NCBI RefSeq assembly: GCF_002023715.1
Contig: NZ_MAHX01000018.1
Coordinates: 310,001 to 374,000, forward strand
Direction: 5' to 3'
Source: Elizabethkingia occulta
GTDB lineage: Bacteria; Bacteroidota; Bacteroidia; Flavobacteriales; Weeksellaceae
Length of the DNA stretch: 64,000 nucleotides
A model generated the notes under the pieces. It saw only the letters and a list, made by a program, of their open reading frames with translations, made no database searches and was not told the DNA's origin. Below are positions 9,314-20,653 of the stretch, piece after piece (within the stretch, counting starts at the first letter, position 1; each line of letters begins with the position of its first letter). The translations under genes were made by a program, and so were the position numbers.

Positions 9314-9926
9314 TGAATATTGCTTTAATGGTTGAAATTAGTTCAGGGTTCTTAGCAATCAGTCCGGATACAGCTACGCCATACAAACCTATATCCTGCA
9401 ATAGCTTAATGTCTTCCAGCTGAATACCGCCAATAGCAAATACTGGCGGCAATGCGATTTGTTGATCCTGAAAATGCTTAAAAATATTTTTATAGCCTTC
9501 AGCTCCCAAAACCGGACTAAGCTTCTCTTTTGTAGAAGTGAAACGAAAAGGACCTAAACCAATATAATCGCATTTCTCATCGATACGCTGTTGTAAATCC
9601 TGAATTGTATTGGCAGTCCCGCCAATGATTTTATTATTTCCTAGAATGCTTCTGGCCTCTGCTACCGGAGTATCAGTCAGACCGAGATGTACACCATCTG
9701 CATCGGTTTCTTTAGCTAATGTAACATGATCGTTTAGAATATATTTAGCTCCAAAATCACTACAGTAGTTCCTTATTTTAATACATAGCTTTTCTAAAGA
9801 TCTATCATCAGTATCTTTCCAGCGTACCTGAATCCAGTCAGCTCCGTTTAGTAAAGCTTTCAGAATATTCTTCTCCTGGTCTTCTGCATTAGCTCCCTGT
9901 GATATATATTGCAGTCTGCTCAGCAT
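9306..9926 (-). CDS. thiE: Thiamine phosphate synthase ThiE
   Basis: This 206-residue enzyme joins the HMP pyrophosphate and thiazole phosphate moieties. The family hallmarks are present: IQVRWKD for QxRx[20 protein letters not shown], and the late FAIGGI plus GVAVSGLI phosphate-binding segments. It overlaps thiG by 8 bp and lies 16 bp after the TenI-like gene. Of the two ThiE-like proteins in the operon this one retains the substrate-binding residues, so it is the likely true synthase. Confidence 0.93.
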   Translation of the reverse strand: MLSRLQYISQGANAEDQEKNILKALLNGADWIQVRWKDTDDRSLEKLCIKIRNYCSDFGAKYILNDHVTLAKETDADGVHLGLTDTPVAEARSILGNNKIIGGTANTIQDLQQRIDEKCDYIGLGPFRFTSTKEKLSPVLGAEGYKNIFKHFQDQQIALPPVFAIGGIQLEDIKLLQDIGLYGVAVSGLIAKNPELISTIKAIFNE

Positions 9927-9942
9927 AAATTCTATATTTGAA

Positions 9943-12347
<2,405 letters not shown>

Positions 12348-12357
12348 TTACTTAGTA

Positions 12358-12564
12358 TTAACCTCCTTGCGTTGCGGTGATAATAAGAACAGAATCTTTA
12401 TCCCGAAGAATAGTATTCTCCCAGTCGGTTTTGGGAATAACCTGATTGTTTACAGCTACAGCAATACCTTTGGACTTGCCGCGGGCTTCCAAATGTATTA
12501 GCGCTTCCAATGTGGAAGGTAGATGCTCGTAATTTCTTTTCTCGTGATTAATTGTTAGTTCCAT
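12358..12564 (-). CDS. thiS: Sulfur carrier protein ThiS
   Basis: This 68-residue ubiquitin-fold protein carries sulfur as a C-terminal thiocarboxylate for thiazole formation. It begins MELTINHEKR and ends TATQGG with the required terminal Gly-Gly. It is the first gene after the TPP riboswitch and precedes thiC by 28 bp. ThiF at the far end of the operon is the expected activator. Confidence 0.93.
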   Translation of the reverse strand: MELTINHEKRNYEHLPSTLEALIHLEARGKSKGIAVAVNNQVIPKTDWENTILRDKDSVLIITATQGG

Positions 12565-12639
12565 TCCTGATAATTTTTAGATATAAAACTTCAGGAATGG
12601 CCACAAAAGTGCAGAAAGCACCAATGAAGACATTTCACT

Positions 12640-12716
12640 TTTCCCTACGCCAGTATAACCCGGATCAGGTTCAAAGGGTAAAATCTCAGCCCGCATACTT
12701 GCAGACACCCCTAAAG
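12640..12716 (-). promoter_or_regulatory. TPP riboswitch (THI element)
   Basis: Read on the minus strand, the segment starts CTTTAGGGGTGTCTGCAAG. It then carries GGGCTGAGATTTTACCC, GAACCTGATCCGGGTTATAC and a closing CTGGCGTAGGGA. These are the conserved CUGAGA and ACCUGAUC cores of the thiamine pyrophosphate aptamer with matching closing stem (GGGGT / TAGGGA region). It lies about 75 bp before thiS and should repress the operon when TPP is plentiful. Ends are accurate to a few bases. Confidence 0.95.
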
Positions 12717-12723
12717 TCGTTTA

Positions 12724-12731
12724 CAAAGATA
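12724..12731 (-). promoter_or_regulatory. Flavobacterial -7 box for the thiamine operon
   Basis: The minus strand reads TATCTTTG, a perfect match to the Bacteroidetes TAnnTTTG element, directly upstream of the riboswitch. A transcript starting 6-8 bases downstream would begin at the aptamer. I do not see a convincing -33 TTG. Confidence 0.7.
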
Positions 12732-12853
12732 GAAAAAAACCGACAGGTTGTTTATGATCTCTGAAATTCTTTATTCAGATAGTCATTAATTACTCCCCAC
12801 TATTATTTTAGAAATAGAAAATTTCATGTAAATTTGGAGTTATTTATTACATA

Positions 12854-13855
12854 ATGAAGAAGTTTATATTTCCTTTATTAGTTTTCGGGACACTAACATT
12901 TGCCCAGAAAAAGTATGTGATGGTGATCCACGGAGGTGCCGGAACAATAACCAAAGCCAACCTTTCTCCTGAAAAAGAAAAAGAATACCGCGAAAAACTT
13001 ACAGAAGCCTTACAAAAGGGATATGCCGAAATCAAAAACGGTAAATCTTCTTTAGATGCAGTATCTGCTGCTATTATGGTTATGGAGGATTCTCCTTTGT
13101 TTAATGCCGGGAAAGGTGCTGTCTTTACTAATGAAGGAAGAAATGAACTCGATGCATCCATTATGAATGGGAAAGATCAGAAAGCTGGTGCTGTTGCTGG
13201 TGTTACCACTATAAAAAATCCAATTCTGGCAGCAAGAGCTGTTATGGATAAATCGGAGCATGTCATGATGGCTGGCCCCGGAGCAGAGAAATTTGCAAAA
13301 GAACAGAAACTGGAAATTGTAGATCCTAAATATTTCTGGACTGAAAAAGCATGGAACAGCCTGCAAAAAGCGAAAGCCATGGAATCTTCTAAAAAGACCA
13401 GCCAGAATAATAAAGAAAACTATCCTGACTATTTCATCATCGATCATAAATTTGGTACTGTTGGTGCCGTAGCACTGGATAAAAACGGAAATATTGCTGC
13501 TGGGACATCTACAGGTGGTATGACCAATAAAAAGTATGGCCGAATTGGTGACTCGCCTATTATTGGTGCAGGTACTTATGCCAATGAGCAGGTCGGAATT
13601 TCCGGAACAGGATGGGGAGAATTCTTTATCCGTACAGTAGCTTCAAAAACAGCTGCAGACCGTATGAAATATCTCCATAAACCTGTTACTGAAGCAACAC
13701 AGGAAAGTATTGATGAAATTGGTAAACTGGGCGGAAACGGAGGTCTTATTGCACTGGATAAAGAAGGAAATGTAGCAATGCCATTCAATACCGAAGGGAT
13801 GTACCGCGGAACAGTTACCGATAAAGGCGAAGTAGAGGTATATATCTACAAGTAG
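12854..13855 (+). CDS. Isoaspartyl peptidase/L-asparaginase family Ntn-hydrolase, exported
   Basis: This 333-residue protein starts with a signal peptide (MKKFIFPLLVFGTLTFAQ) and continues with the family signature VIHGGAGT. The autoproteolytic site is in GTVGAVAL with the nucleophile at T202, followed by GNIAAGTSTGGMTNK and GTGWGEFFIR. Self-cleavage before T202 would give alpha and beta chains. The family hydrolyses isoaspartyl dipeptides and asparagine. The glycosylasparaginase described from this bacterial group is a relative, but the HGGAGT start and the TGGMTNK loop fit the plant-type isoaspartyl peptidase better. It is monocistronic, diverging from the thiamine operon, with a possible -7 box TAAATTTG at 12829. 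Confidence 0.85.
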   Translation: MKKFIFPLLVFGTLTFAQKKYVMVIHGGAGTITKANLSPEKEKEYREKLTEALQKGYAEIKNGKSSLDAVSAAIMVMEDSPLFNAGKGAVFTNEGRNELDASIMNGKDQKAGAVAGVTTIKNPILAARAVMDKSEHVMMAGPGAEKFAKEQKLEIVDPKYFWTEKAWNSLQKAKAMESSKKTSQNNKENYPDYFIIDHKFGTVGAVALDKNGNIAAGTSTGGMTNKKYGRIGDSPIIGAGTYANEQVGISGTGWGEFFIRTVASKTAADRMKYLHKPVTEATQESIDEIGKLGGNGGLIALDKEGNVAMPFNTEGMYRGTVTDKGEVEVYIYK

Positions 13856-13856
13856 A

Positions 13857-14018
13857 AAGCCATATAGAAAAATAAAAATAATTAAATATAAGGTTACATA
13901 GGAAAAACAAATTTTTCACACAGAGGCAAATATTATAACTTTTAATAGCGATGTTCTGTCCAGGCAGACTATACAATACTTTTCAAAGTTAAACCTATGT
14001 ATCTATGTGGCTAAAAAT
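13857..14018. repeat. Diverged copy of the inverted-end repeat
   Basis: The segment between the peptidase and the ABC transporter starts AAGCCATATAGAAA, contains the middle box CATAGGAAAAACAAATTTTTCACACA, and ends CTATGTATCTATGTGGCT. It matches the family in layout, with a less conserved left end. Confidence 0.7.
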
Positions 14019-14073
14019 GAGATCTGATCTCTGAAACAAGTTCTGAAAAGAAAACTAACAAGAAAAAATTAAA

Positions 14074-14976
14074 ATGCTAAAAGCTATAAATGTTACCAAA
14101 ACCTATAATGCAGGAAAAAAGGTAGCACTCAACAACTTCAGTATCGAGGTTCCAACAGGAAGTATTTACGGTCTTCTGGGGCCTAACGGTGCCGGAAAAA
14201 CATCATTTATCCGTATTATTAACCAAATCACGCAACCGGATAGCGGAGAAATTTTTATAGATGGGCAAAAATTAAGTCCTGAACATATTCAAAAGATTGG
14301 TTACATGCCGGAAGAGCGAGGGTTATACAAAAACATGACCATTGGCGATCAGCTTACTTATTTCGGGGAACTGAAAGGCATGTCCAAGCACGATGCCATT
14401 ACACAAGCTAAATACTGGTTCGAGCAACTGAACATAGACCAGTGGTGGAAGAAAAAGTTGTCTGAGCTTTCAAAAGGAATGGCACAGAAAATACAATTTG
14501 TTGTAACTGTGCTGCACCAACCTAAACTGTTAATTCTGGATGAACCTTTTTCTGGATTTGACCCTGTAAATGCAAACCTGATTAAAGATAAAATTTTGCA
14601 ATTGAAAGAGCAGGGAACAACAATTATTTTGTCTACACACCGTATGGAATCTGTAGAGGAAATGTGTGATTATGTTGCCCTGATTAACCAGTCGAACAAA
14701 ATACTGGACGGAAAGGTATTTGATGTCCGCGAGCAGTTTAAACAAAACCTGTTCAATGTAGTGCTTACCGATATAGAGTCTGAAAATTTTGAAGGTTTTA
14801 AAGCAAGATATACACCGGATAATATTATTCAGGAAAACGGACTGATAAGCTTCCAGATTCGTAATGAAAGTAATACTAATGCGCTGCTTGAAGAGCTATT
14901 GAAAACGGGTAAAGTAAGAGTTTTTGAAGAGAAAATCCCTAGTATGAATGAGGTATTCATTAATGCTGTAAAGTAA
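14074..14976 (+). CDS. ABC transporter ATP-binding protein (NatA-like)
   Basis: This 300-residue protein has the Walker A motif GPNGAGKTS near residue 36. A Q-loop follows in the INQITQPDSG region, the signature is LSKGMAQKIQ, and Walker B reads LLILDEPFSGFDP with the H-loop in STHRMESVE. About 70 residues after the nucleotide-binding domain form the accessory domain typical of ABC-2 exporter ATPases (DUF4162-like). The signature has LSKGM in place of LSGGQ, which is common in this subfamily. The permease gene follows after 65 bp. Confidence 0.9.
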   Translation: MLKAINVTKTYNAGKKVALNNFSIEVPTGSIYGLLGPNGAGKTSFIRIINQITQPDSGEIFIDGQKLSPEHIQKIGYMPEERGLYKNMTIGDQLTYFGELKGMSKHDAITQAKYWFEQLNIDQWWKKKLSELSKGMAQKIQFVVTVLHQPKLLILDEPFSGFDPVNANLIKDKILQLKEQGTTIILSTHRMESVEEMCDYVALINQSNKILDGKVFDVREQFKQNLFNVVLTDIESENFEGFKARYTPDNIIQENGLISFQIRNESNTNALLEELLKTGKVRVFEEKIPSMNEVFINAVK

Positions 14977-15041
14977 ATTTCTAATCTTAAACCCAACAAA
15001 GTGGTTTCGCAGAACCAAATTTCATCCCAACAACTGAACTT

Positions 15042-16331
15042 ATGAAAAATATTATACTTATTACCAAAAGAGAATATCTTACACAGGTAAAGAAAAAATC
15101 TTTTGTTGTACTTACCCTTATGGCTCCTCTCCTGCTTTTATTGTTCGGTGCTGTAATTACTTATATGTTCAAAGCGAACAAAACTCATTACAACATTGCA
15201 GTAGCTGATAACAGCCAGAGTTTTTCTAAAATGAAAAATACTGGTGATATTACTTTTCAGTATGTATCTGAAAAAAGCGCTGAAACTATAAAAAAAACTT
15301 TAACGGAAACAGAAGCTATAGACGGACTTTTAGTAATTCCGAAGCTGGAAGACAATGATTACAGCAAACTGGAAACGCAAACCAGGCTGTATACAAATAA
15401 ACAGATAGGATTCGATTCCCGTAAAGAAATTTCTTCATCTATTTCCGATGAAATCAGAAAGCTTAAAATACAACAACTGGGTATAAAGGAATCGCAAATC
15501 CTGAATCTGAATCAGAATTTCACACTGAATACAGAGAACCTAAAGGAGAAAAAGCAAGATGACGATGCTTTTCTTTTCGGGGTAAAGTCTGCATTAGCGG
15601 GTATCCTGATGTATGCTACATTTATGTTCATCATTATGTATGGTGTACGGGTAATGCGTAGTGTACTGGAAGAAAAAAATAACCGTGTTGTAGAAATTAT
15701 TATTTCATCTGTAAAGCCTTTTGAACTGATGATGGGTAAAATTCTGGGGGTAACCCTGGTAGCCCTTACACAGTTTATTATATGGATCGCTATGACGGTA
15801 AGTGCTGCCGTATTTTTCAATCAAAAGTACTCGGTTGCAGCAGCCGGCCCAATGGATAAGCTAGGAAATATCCAGGAGATCTTTACTATGGTATCACACA
15901 GCCTGCTAGGTATGGATTATATAACTATTATTGGTGTATTTATTTTCTATTTCCTTTTAGGATACATCTTCTACAGCTCTATTTATGCTGCTGTAGGTTC
16001 TGCAGTAGACAATGAAACAGAAACCCAGCAATTCACATTATTTGCGATTTTACCGCTAATGCTGAGCCTTTATGGTAGCTTTAGCATCATGAATAACCCT
16101 GAAGGTCCTTTGGCTTTCTGGCTGTCTATAATTCCATTGACATCACCAGTTGCTATGATTGCCAGAATACCATTTGGTGTACCTATGTGGCAATTATTAC
16201 TTTCCATGGCATTACTTGCCGCATCAGCTCTATTTATGATCTTTGTAGCAGGGAAAATCTACCGTGTTGGTATTCTGATGTATGGCAACAAAGCTTCGGT
16301 AAAAGAGCTTTGGAAATGGATCAGAAGCTAG
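15042..16331 (+). CDS. ABC-2 type transporter permease (NatB-like)
   Basis: This 429-residue membrane protein opens with a helix at about residues 22-43, has a soluble extracytoplasmic domain to about residue 175, then five or six membrane helices. Between these lies VMRSVLEEKNNRVVEIIISS, the conserved cytoplasmic motif of ABC-2 exporters in the NatB group. It pairs with the ATPase directly upstream to form an exporter; a substrate cannot be read from the sequence. A strong hairpin terminator follows about 65 bp after the stop. Confidence 0.88.
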   Translation: MKNIILITKREYLTQVKKKSFVVLTLMAPLLLLLFGAVITYMFKANKTHYNIAVADNSQSFSKMKNTGDITFQYVSEKSAETIKKTLTETEAIDGLLVIPKLEDNDYSKLETQTRLYTNKQIGFDSRKEISSSISDEIRKLKIQQLGIKESQILNLNQNFTLNTENLKEKKQDDDAFLFGVKSALAGILMYATFMFIIMYGVRVMRSVLEEKNNRVVEIIISSVKPFELMMGKILGVTLVALTQFIIWIAMTVSAAVFFNQKYSVAAAGPMDKLGNIQEIFTMVSHSLLGMDYITIIGVFIFYFLLGYIFYSSIYAAVGSAVDNETETQQFTLFAILPLMLSLYGSFSIMNNPEGPLAFWLSIIPLTSPVAMIARIPFGVPMWQLLLSMALLAASALFMIFVAGKIYRVGILMYGNKASVKELWKWIRS

Positions 16332-16396
16332 TCTAATTACGAAATTAGAAGTACGGAGCTAGAAATATTGAAATTCAACAGATAAATCTGTAAAAT

Positions 16397-16426
16397 AAAA
16401 AATCCCGGTAACCCGGGATTTTTTTT
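16397..16426. terminator. Bidirectional terminator between the ABC operon and the beta-barrel gene
   Basis: The hairpin AAATCCCGGTAACCCGGGATTT is flanked by an A run on the left and a T run on the right, so it can stop transcription from both convergent genes. Confidence 0.85.
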
Positions 16427-16446
16427 ATGTCTTAATGTTATTTGTC

Positions 16447-17115
16447 TTATTTGAAGATATAGCTCACTCCAACGCTAGCTACTTGTTCAGATTTGCTCTT
16501 AGAGCTTAGTTCATTTACTAAACCTTTGTAAGTATTTGTAAGTCCTAAATCATACTTAATTGTGAATTCCCACTCTCTTTTAAGGCTATAACCTAATCCT
16601 AATCCGATTCCAAAGTTAAAGCTTGCCGCTTTACCATTAAAGTTGCTAGCCCCACTATAATCAGGATCATAGTAAGGTTTGTCAGATGGAACATTTTTAA
16701 CATTCTGGTTTACCAGAAAGTTAAATCTTGGACCCGCCATTGCAAAAAACTCAGATGGTGCTTCAGAGAAATAAGCTTTGAAGTATACCGGAACACTGAT
16801 ATAGTTATTTGCATATACTGCATTGTAACCATTAGCATTACGATCTCCGTTCTTAAAATCGCTATCCTTGCCTGTTTCACCGGCACCATAGAATAACACC
16901 TCTGGCTGTAAGAAAAACTGATTAGCAGTTCCTATCGGGATTAAAGCTAATCCACCTGCCTGGAAAGTATATCTTGCTCCTGATGGCCTGTGTGCATTGC
17001 TCACTCCTGAACGGTTAAGTCCAGCGGTAACCCCAAATCTTGTATTATTGAAGTCAATCTGAGCAAACGAAAGTGTAGATATTGCTAATGCAGAAGTAAA
17101 AAGTAATTTTTTCAT
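16447..17115 (-). CDS. PorT-family outer membrane beta-barrel protein
   Basis: This 222-residue protein has a signal peptide (MKKLLFTSALAISTLSFAQ) followed by alternating hydrophobic strands: RFGVTAGLNRSG, NYISVPVYFKAYF, FNFGIGLGLGYSL. It ends in a typical barrel strand, ASVGVSYIFK, with a terminal aromatic and basic residue. These features fit the outer membrane beta-barrel (OMP_b-brl_2) family of Bacteroidetes, whose roles are mostly unknown. It is a single gene between two terminators. Confidence 0.8.
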   Translation of the reverse strand: MKKLLFTSALAISTLSFAQIDFNNTRFGVTAGLNRSGVSNAHRPSGARYTFQAGGLALIPIGTANQFFLQPEVLFYGAGETGKDSDFKNGDRNANGYNAVYANNYISVPVYFKAYFSEAPSEFFAMAGPRFNFLVNQNVKNVPSDKPYYDPDYSGASNFNGKAASFNFGIGLGLGYSLKREWEFTIKYDLGLTNTYKGLVNELSSKSKSEQVASVGVSYIFK

Positions 17116-17215
17116 AAAATTCTGTTTTTTTAATTTTATGAGGCAAATATAATGAAAACTTTCACTACATAAGCTTTTTGACTGTCACATTTGTACTACA
17201 CTACCTATAGGGCAT

Positions 17216-17242
17216 AAAAAAATCCCGAAAATTCGGGATTTT
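17216..17242 (-). terminator. Terminator after sucD and the lipid A operon
   Basis: The hairpin AATCCCGAAAATTCGGGATT, with a T run on the minus strand, lies about 22 bp after the sucD stop. Confidence 0.85.
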
Positions 17243-17263
17243 ATTTATGTTTTTAGCAAACAA

Positions 17264-18139
17264 TTATTTGTTTAAAACTTTTGCTACGGTAATACCGATA
17301 TCAGCAGGAGAAGCTACTACGTTGATTCCACATTCTGCCATAATCTTCATTTTAGCCTGAGCCGTATCATCATCACCACCTACGATAGCACCTGCGTGCC
17401 CCATAGTTCTTCCTTTAGGAGCTGTCTGACCTGCGATGAAACCTACAACTGGCTTAGTAGAACCAGAAGCTTTGTACCATTTAGCAGCATCACCTTCTAA
17501 CTGACCACCGATCTCACCGATCATAACTACAGCATCGGTTTCAGGGTCATTTATGAATAATTCTAAAGCTTCTTTAGTAGTAGTACCAATGATTGGGTCA
17601 CCACCAATACCGATAGCTGTAGAAACTCCGAATCCAGCTCTTACAACCTGATCAGCTGCTTCATATGTTAAAGTACCTGACTTAGATACGATACCTACTC
17701 TACCTTTCTTGAAAACGAAACCTGGCATAATACCAATTTTAGCCTCGTCAGAAGTAATGATACCAGGGCAGTTTGGACCGATTAAACGACAATCTTTATC
17801 CTGGATATAGTCCTTAACTTTTACCATGTCAGCTACAGGAATACCTTCAGTAATACAAACGATTACTTTGATACCTGCATCGGCAGCTTCCATTACTGCA
17901 TCAGCAGCAAATGCCGGTGGTACGAAGATAATACTTACGTTAGCTCCTGCTTTTTCTACAGCTTCTGCAACAGTGTTGAATACAGGCTTCCCTAAGTGCT
18001 CAGAACCACCTTTTCCCGGAGTTACACCACCTACTACATTTGTTCCGTATTCTATCATTTGACCTGCATGGAAAGTACCTTCATTACCGGTAAATCCTTG
18101 TACGATTACTTTCGAATCTTTGTTTACTAATACTGACAT
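17264..18139 (-). CDS. sucD: Succinyl-CoA ligase subunit alpha
   Basis: This 291-residue subunit of the TCA cycle enzyme interconverts succinyl-CoA and succinate with nucleotide synthesis. The CoA-binding N-terminus ([17 protein letters not shown]), the GPNCPGII block and the phospho-histidine loop [11 protein letters not shown] near residue 247 are intact. It follows the second lpxD gene by 50 bp and is probably transcribed with the lipid A operon. The beta subunit is not in the window. Confidence 0.96.
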   Translation of the reverse strand: MSVLVNKDSKVIVQGFTGNEGTFHAGQMIEYGTNVVGGVTPGKGGSEHLGKPVFNTVAEAVEKAGANVSIIFVPPAFAADAVMEAADAGIKVIVCITEGIPVADMVKVKDYIQDKDCRLIGPNCPGIITSDEAKIGIMPGFVFKKGRVGIVSKSGTLTYEAADQVVRAGFGVSTAIGIGGDPIIGTTTKEALELFINDPETDAVVMIGEIGGQLEGDAAKWYKASGSTKPVVGFIAGQTAPKGRTMGHAGAIVGGDDDTAQAKMKIMAECGINVVASPADIGITVAKVLNK

Positions 18140-18189
18140 TGTTGATTTTTTGTAAAATTAATATTTTTTATTAGATTTTTGAAATTTAA

Positions 18190-19089
18190 TTAAAGCCTGC
18201 TCAGCTTCACCGCTTTTTTATAGAACTCTTTTGCCGGCTCAGCAGGAGCACCGAAATATGTACCAGTTTTCAGGTCTTTAGAAACACCTGAAGTTGCCAG
18301 AACAACTGTTTTATCTTCAATCGTTACAGAAGATGCAACACCTACCTGTCCCCATAATGTAACCTCGTTCCCGATATTGCAACATCCGGCAATACCTACC
18401 TGTGATGCAATAAGACAACGTTCACCAATAATGGTATCGTGTCCTATCTGTACCTGATTATCTATTTTAGTAGATTTTCTGATTAGTGTAACATCTGTAA
18501 CACCTCTGTCTAAAGTACAGTTAACGCCAATCTCTACATCGTCCTCCAAAACAACATGTCCAACGGACTGAAGTTTTTCGAAACCATTGGCTGTTTTACG
18601 GTAATAAAAAGCATCACCTCCCAGAACAGTTCCGGACTGAATAATCACATTATTACCAATAACTGTTCTGTCTCCAATAACCACATTAGGATGGACCATA
18701 CAATTATCTCCTATTTTCACATCGTTTCCGATTACTACAGAAGAATGAATGATAGTAGCATCTCCAACTTCAAGATTATGTCTTTCTTCCTTGAAGTCCT
18801 GAGTTCTGGTAAAGTGAGTATTGATTAAGTTGAAATCGCGGAACGGATCCTCAGAAATAAGAAGTGCTTTTCCTTCCGGGCATTCTACTTCCTGATCTAT
18901 AAGAACAATAGTAGCAGCTGAATTTAAAGCTTTGTCATAATATTTTGGATGATTGACAAAGACAATATCTCCGGCTGTAACACGATGTATTTCATTTGTG
19001 CCTAAAACCTGAAATTCTGCATCACCCACATAGCGTGCTCCGATAAGATCGGCAATTGTTTTCAGATTCTGAGCTTTTTTAAATTTCAT
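18190..19089 (-). CDS. Second LpxD-like acyltransferase (short paralogue)
   Basis: This 299-residue left-handed beta-helix protein carries many hexapeptide repeats (IGDNCMVHPNVVIGDRTVIG and similar). An LpxD-type N-terminal domain is recognisable in LKTIADLIGARYVGDAEF, and a family tail GTYFGAPAEPAKEFYKKAV closes it. It is about 45 residues shorter than the lpxD at the head of the operon and clearly diverged from it. UDP-3-O-acylglucosamine N-acyltransferase activity is possible but unproven; it may use another sugar or acyl chain. It lies between efp and sucD. Confidence 0.8.
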   Translation of the reverse strand: MKFKKAQNLKTIADLIGARYVGDAEFQVLGTNEIHRVTAGDIVFVNHPKYYDKALNSAATIVLIDQEVECPEGKALLISEDPFRDFNLINTHFTRTQDFKEERHNLEVGDATIIHSSVVIGNDVKIGDNCMVHPNVVIGDRTVIGNNVIIQSGTVLGGDAFYYRKTANGFEKLQSVGHVVLEDDVEIGVNCTLDRGVTDVTLIRKSTKIDNQVQIGHDTIIGERCLIASQVGIAGCCNIGNEVTLWGQVGVASSVTIEDKTVVLATSGVSKDLKTGTYFGAPAEPAKEFYKKAVKLSRL

Positions 19090-19256
19090 CTGTTTATCTT
19101 TTATTTTTTGTTGCCGGACGGAACGGAACCTATAATGATATTACCAGCCTGGAAAACTCATTATAAGTTTCGTTTCATTCGTATATTTTTCTTAAGATTT
19201 GATAAAATATAGTTGTTAAGTTGGAATCAACAAATACATTCTATCAAAGTGTCATC

Positions 19257-19820
19257 TTATTTAATTCTTTCGATATAGCTACCGTCTTCAGTATTGATTC
19301 TGATTTTTTCGCCCGGTTCTATAAATAAAGGAACCAGTACTCTTGCACCTGTCTCAACGATTGCATTTTTCAATGCATTAGTCGCTGTATTTCCTTTTAC
19401 ACCTGGATCAGCTTCAATAACTTCTAAAGTTACAGTTGGTGGAATTTCCGCTGATAACGGAGCCTCATCTGCTTCTTTTAAAACGATTGTAACCTCTTCA
19501 CCTGCTTTCATAAACTGAGCATTTTCGATCATTTCTTTGTTGATATAGATCTGAGTGAAGTCATCATTATTCATGAAATGGAAGCCATTTTCATCGTCAT
19601 AAAGGTACTGAAATTTTCTGGTAATTACTTTAACCTCTTCGATCTTGTGTCCTGCAGAAAATGTATTATCTAACACTTTTCCGTTGGTTACACTTTTCAG
19701 CTTTGTTCTTACGAAAGCAGGACCTTTTCCTGGTTTTACGTGAAGGAATTCAATTACCTTATAGATATCATTGCTAAATTCAATACAAAGACCTTTTTTA
19801 ATGTCTGCAGTTGTTGCCAT
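19257..19820 (-). CDS. efp: Translation elongation factor P
   Basis: This 187-residue three-domain protein relieves ribosome stalling at polyproline stretches. The N-terminal KOW-like domain carries HVKPGKGPAFVRTKLK with the tip lysine at K32, the position modified in other bacteria. The C-terminal signature GARVLVPLFIEPGEKIRI is intact. It sits in the lipid A operon between lpxA and the second lpxD, with 34 bp to lpxA. Confidence 0.96.
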   Translation of the reverse strand: MATTADIKKGLCIEFSNDIYKVIEFLHVKPGKGPAFVRTKLKSVTNGKVLDNTFSAGHKIEEVKVITRKFQYLYDDENGFHFMNNDDFTQIYINKEMIENAQFMKAGEEVTIVLKEADEAPLSAEIPPTVTLEVIEADPGVKGNTATNALKNAIVETGARVLVPLFIEPGEKIRINTEDGSYIERIK

Positions 19821-19854
19821 TGAGTATTTTTATATTTTTTTGTTTCTTAAATTT

Positions 19855-20646
19855 TTAATCTTTTGAAGAATTACCATATCCTTTTACAATACCTCTTGGT
19901 GAGTTTTGGATAAAGGTAATAATCTCATCTCTTTCCGCTGTAGGAAGAAGTTCTTTTTCAATATATTCTATTGCCTGAGTAGCATTCTTCTTCATCTGGA
20001 AAATCGCACGGTAAATAGACTGAATTTCAAAAATTTTTTCGTTGGTAAAACCTCTTCTTCTTAAGCCAATAGAATTAATACCTGCATAGGAAATAGGTTC
20101 TCTTGCTACTTTGATATAAGGCGGAATATCTTTTCTTACCAAGGTACCTCCGGAAACCATTACATGTTTTCCGATTCTGGAGAACTGATGCACCGCACTA
20201 AGCCCACCAATTACAGCAAAATCTCCAATTTCAACATGTCCGGCAATTCCACAACCATTTACAATTACTACATGATCACCAATTGTGCAATCGTGTGCAA
20301 TGTGTGATGTAGCCATAATGAGACAGTCATTCCCAACTTTGGTATATCCAAGAGCTTTAGTTCCTCTGTTAATTGTAACACACTCCCTAATTACCGTATT
20401 ATCACCAATAATTACCTGGCTATCTTCTCCTTCAAATTTAAGGTCTTGGGGAACCGCTGCGATTACCGTTCCCGGGAAAATTTTACAATTCTTCCCGATA
20501 CGTGCACCATCCATAATGGTTACATTTGGCCCTATCCACGTTCCTGATCCTATCTCCACATCTCCGGCAATGGTTGTAAAAGGTTCTACAATAACCTGAT
20601 TACCAATTTTTGCTCTCTTATCTACTACGGCTAATTGATGTATCAT
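19855..20646 (-). CDS. lpxA: UDP-N-acetylglucosamine acyltransferase LpxA
   Basis: This 263-residue enzyme does the first step of lipid A synthesis, 3-O-acylation of UDP-GlcNAc. It begins MIHQLAVVDKRAKIG and forms a left-handed beta-helix of hexapeptides. The catalytic histidine lies in the region MATSHIAHDCTIGDHV, and the family block SRIGKHVMVSGGTLVRKDIP is present, with a helical C-terminus (INSIGLRRRGF). It follows the fused lpxC-fabZ gene by 7 bp. Confidence 0.96.
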   Translation of the reverse strand: MIHQLAVVDKRAKIGNQVIVEPFTTIAGDVEIGSGTWIGPNVTIMDGARIGKNCKIFPGTVIAAVPQDLKFEGEDSQVIIGDNTVIRECVTINRGTKALGYTKVGNDCLIMATSHIAHDCTIGDHVVIVNGCGIAGHVEIGDFAVIGGLSAVHQFSRIGKHVMVSGGTLVRKDIPPYIKVAREPISYAGINSIGLRRRGFTNEKIFEIQSIYRAIFQMKKNATQAIEYIEKELLPTAERDEIITFIQNSPRGIVKGYGNSSKD

Positions 20647-20653
20647 CCTTTAT

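Noticed and set aside
12552-12764. Open frame across the TPP riboswitch on the plus strand
   Set aside because: It lies antisense to a well-matched TPP aptamer and encodes nothing recognisable.
12854-13855. Glycosylasparaginase known from this bacterial group
   Set aside because: The HGGAGT start and the TSTGGMTNK loop around the Thr nucleophile fit the isoaspartyl peptidase branch better than the glycosylasparaginase branch.
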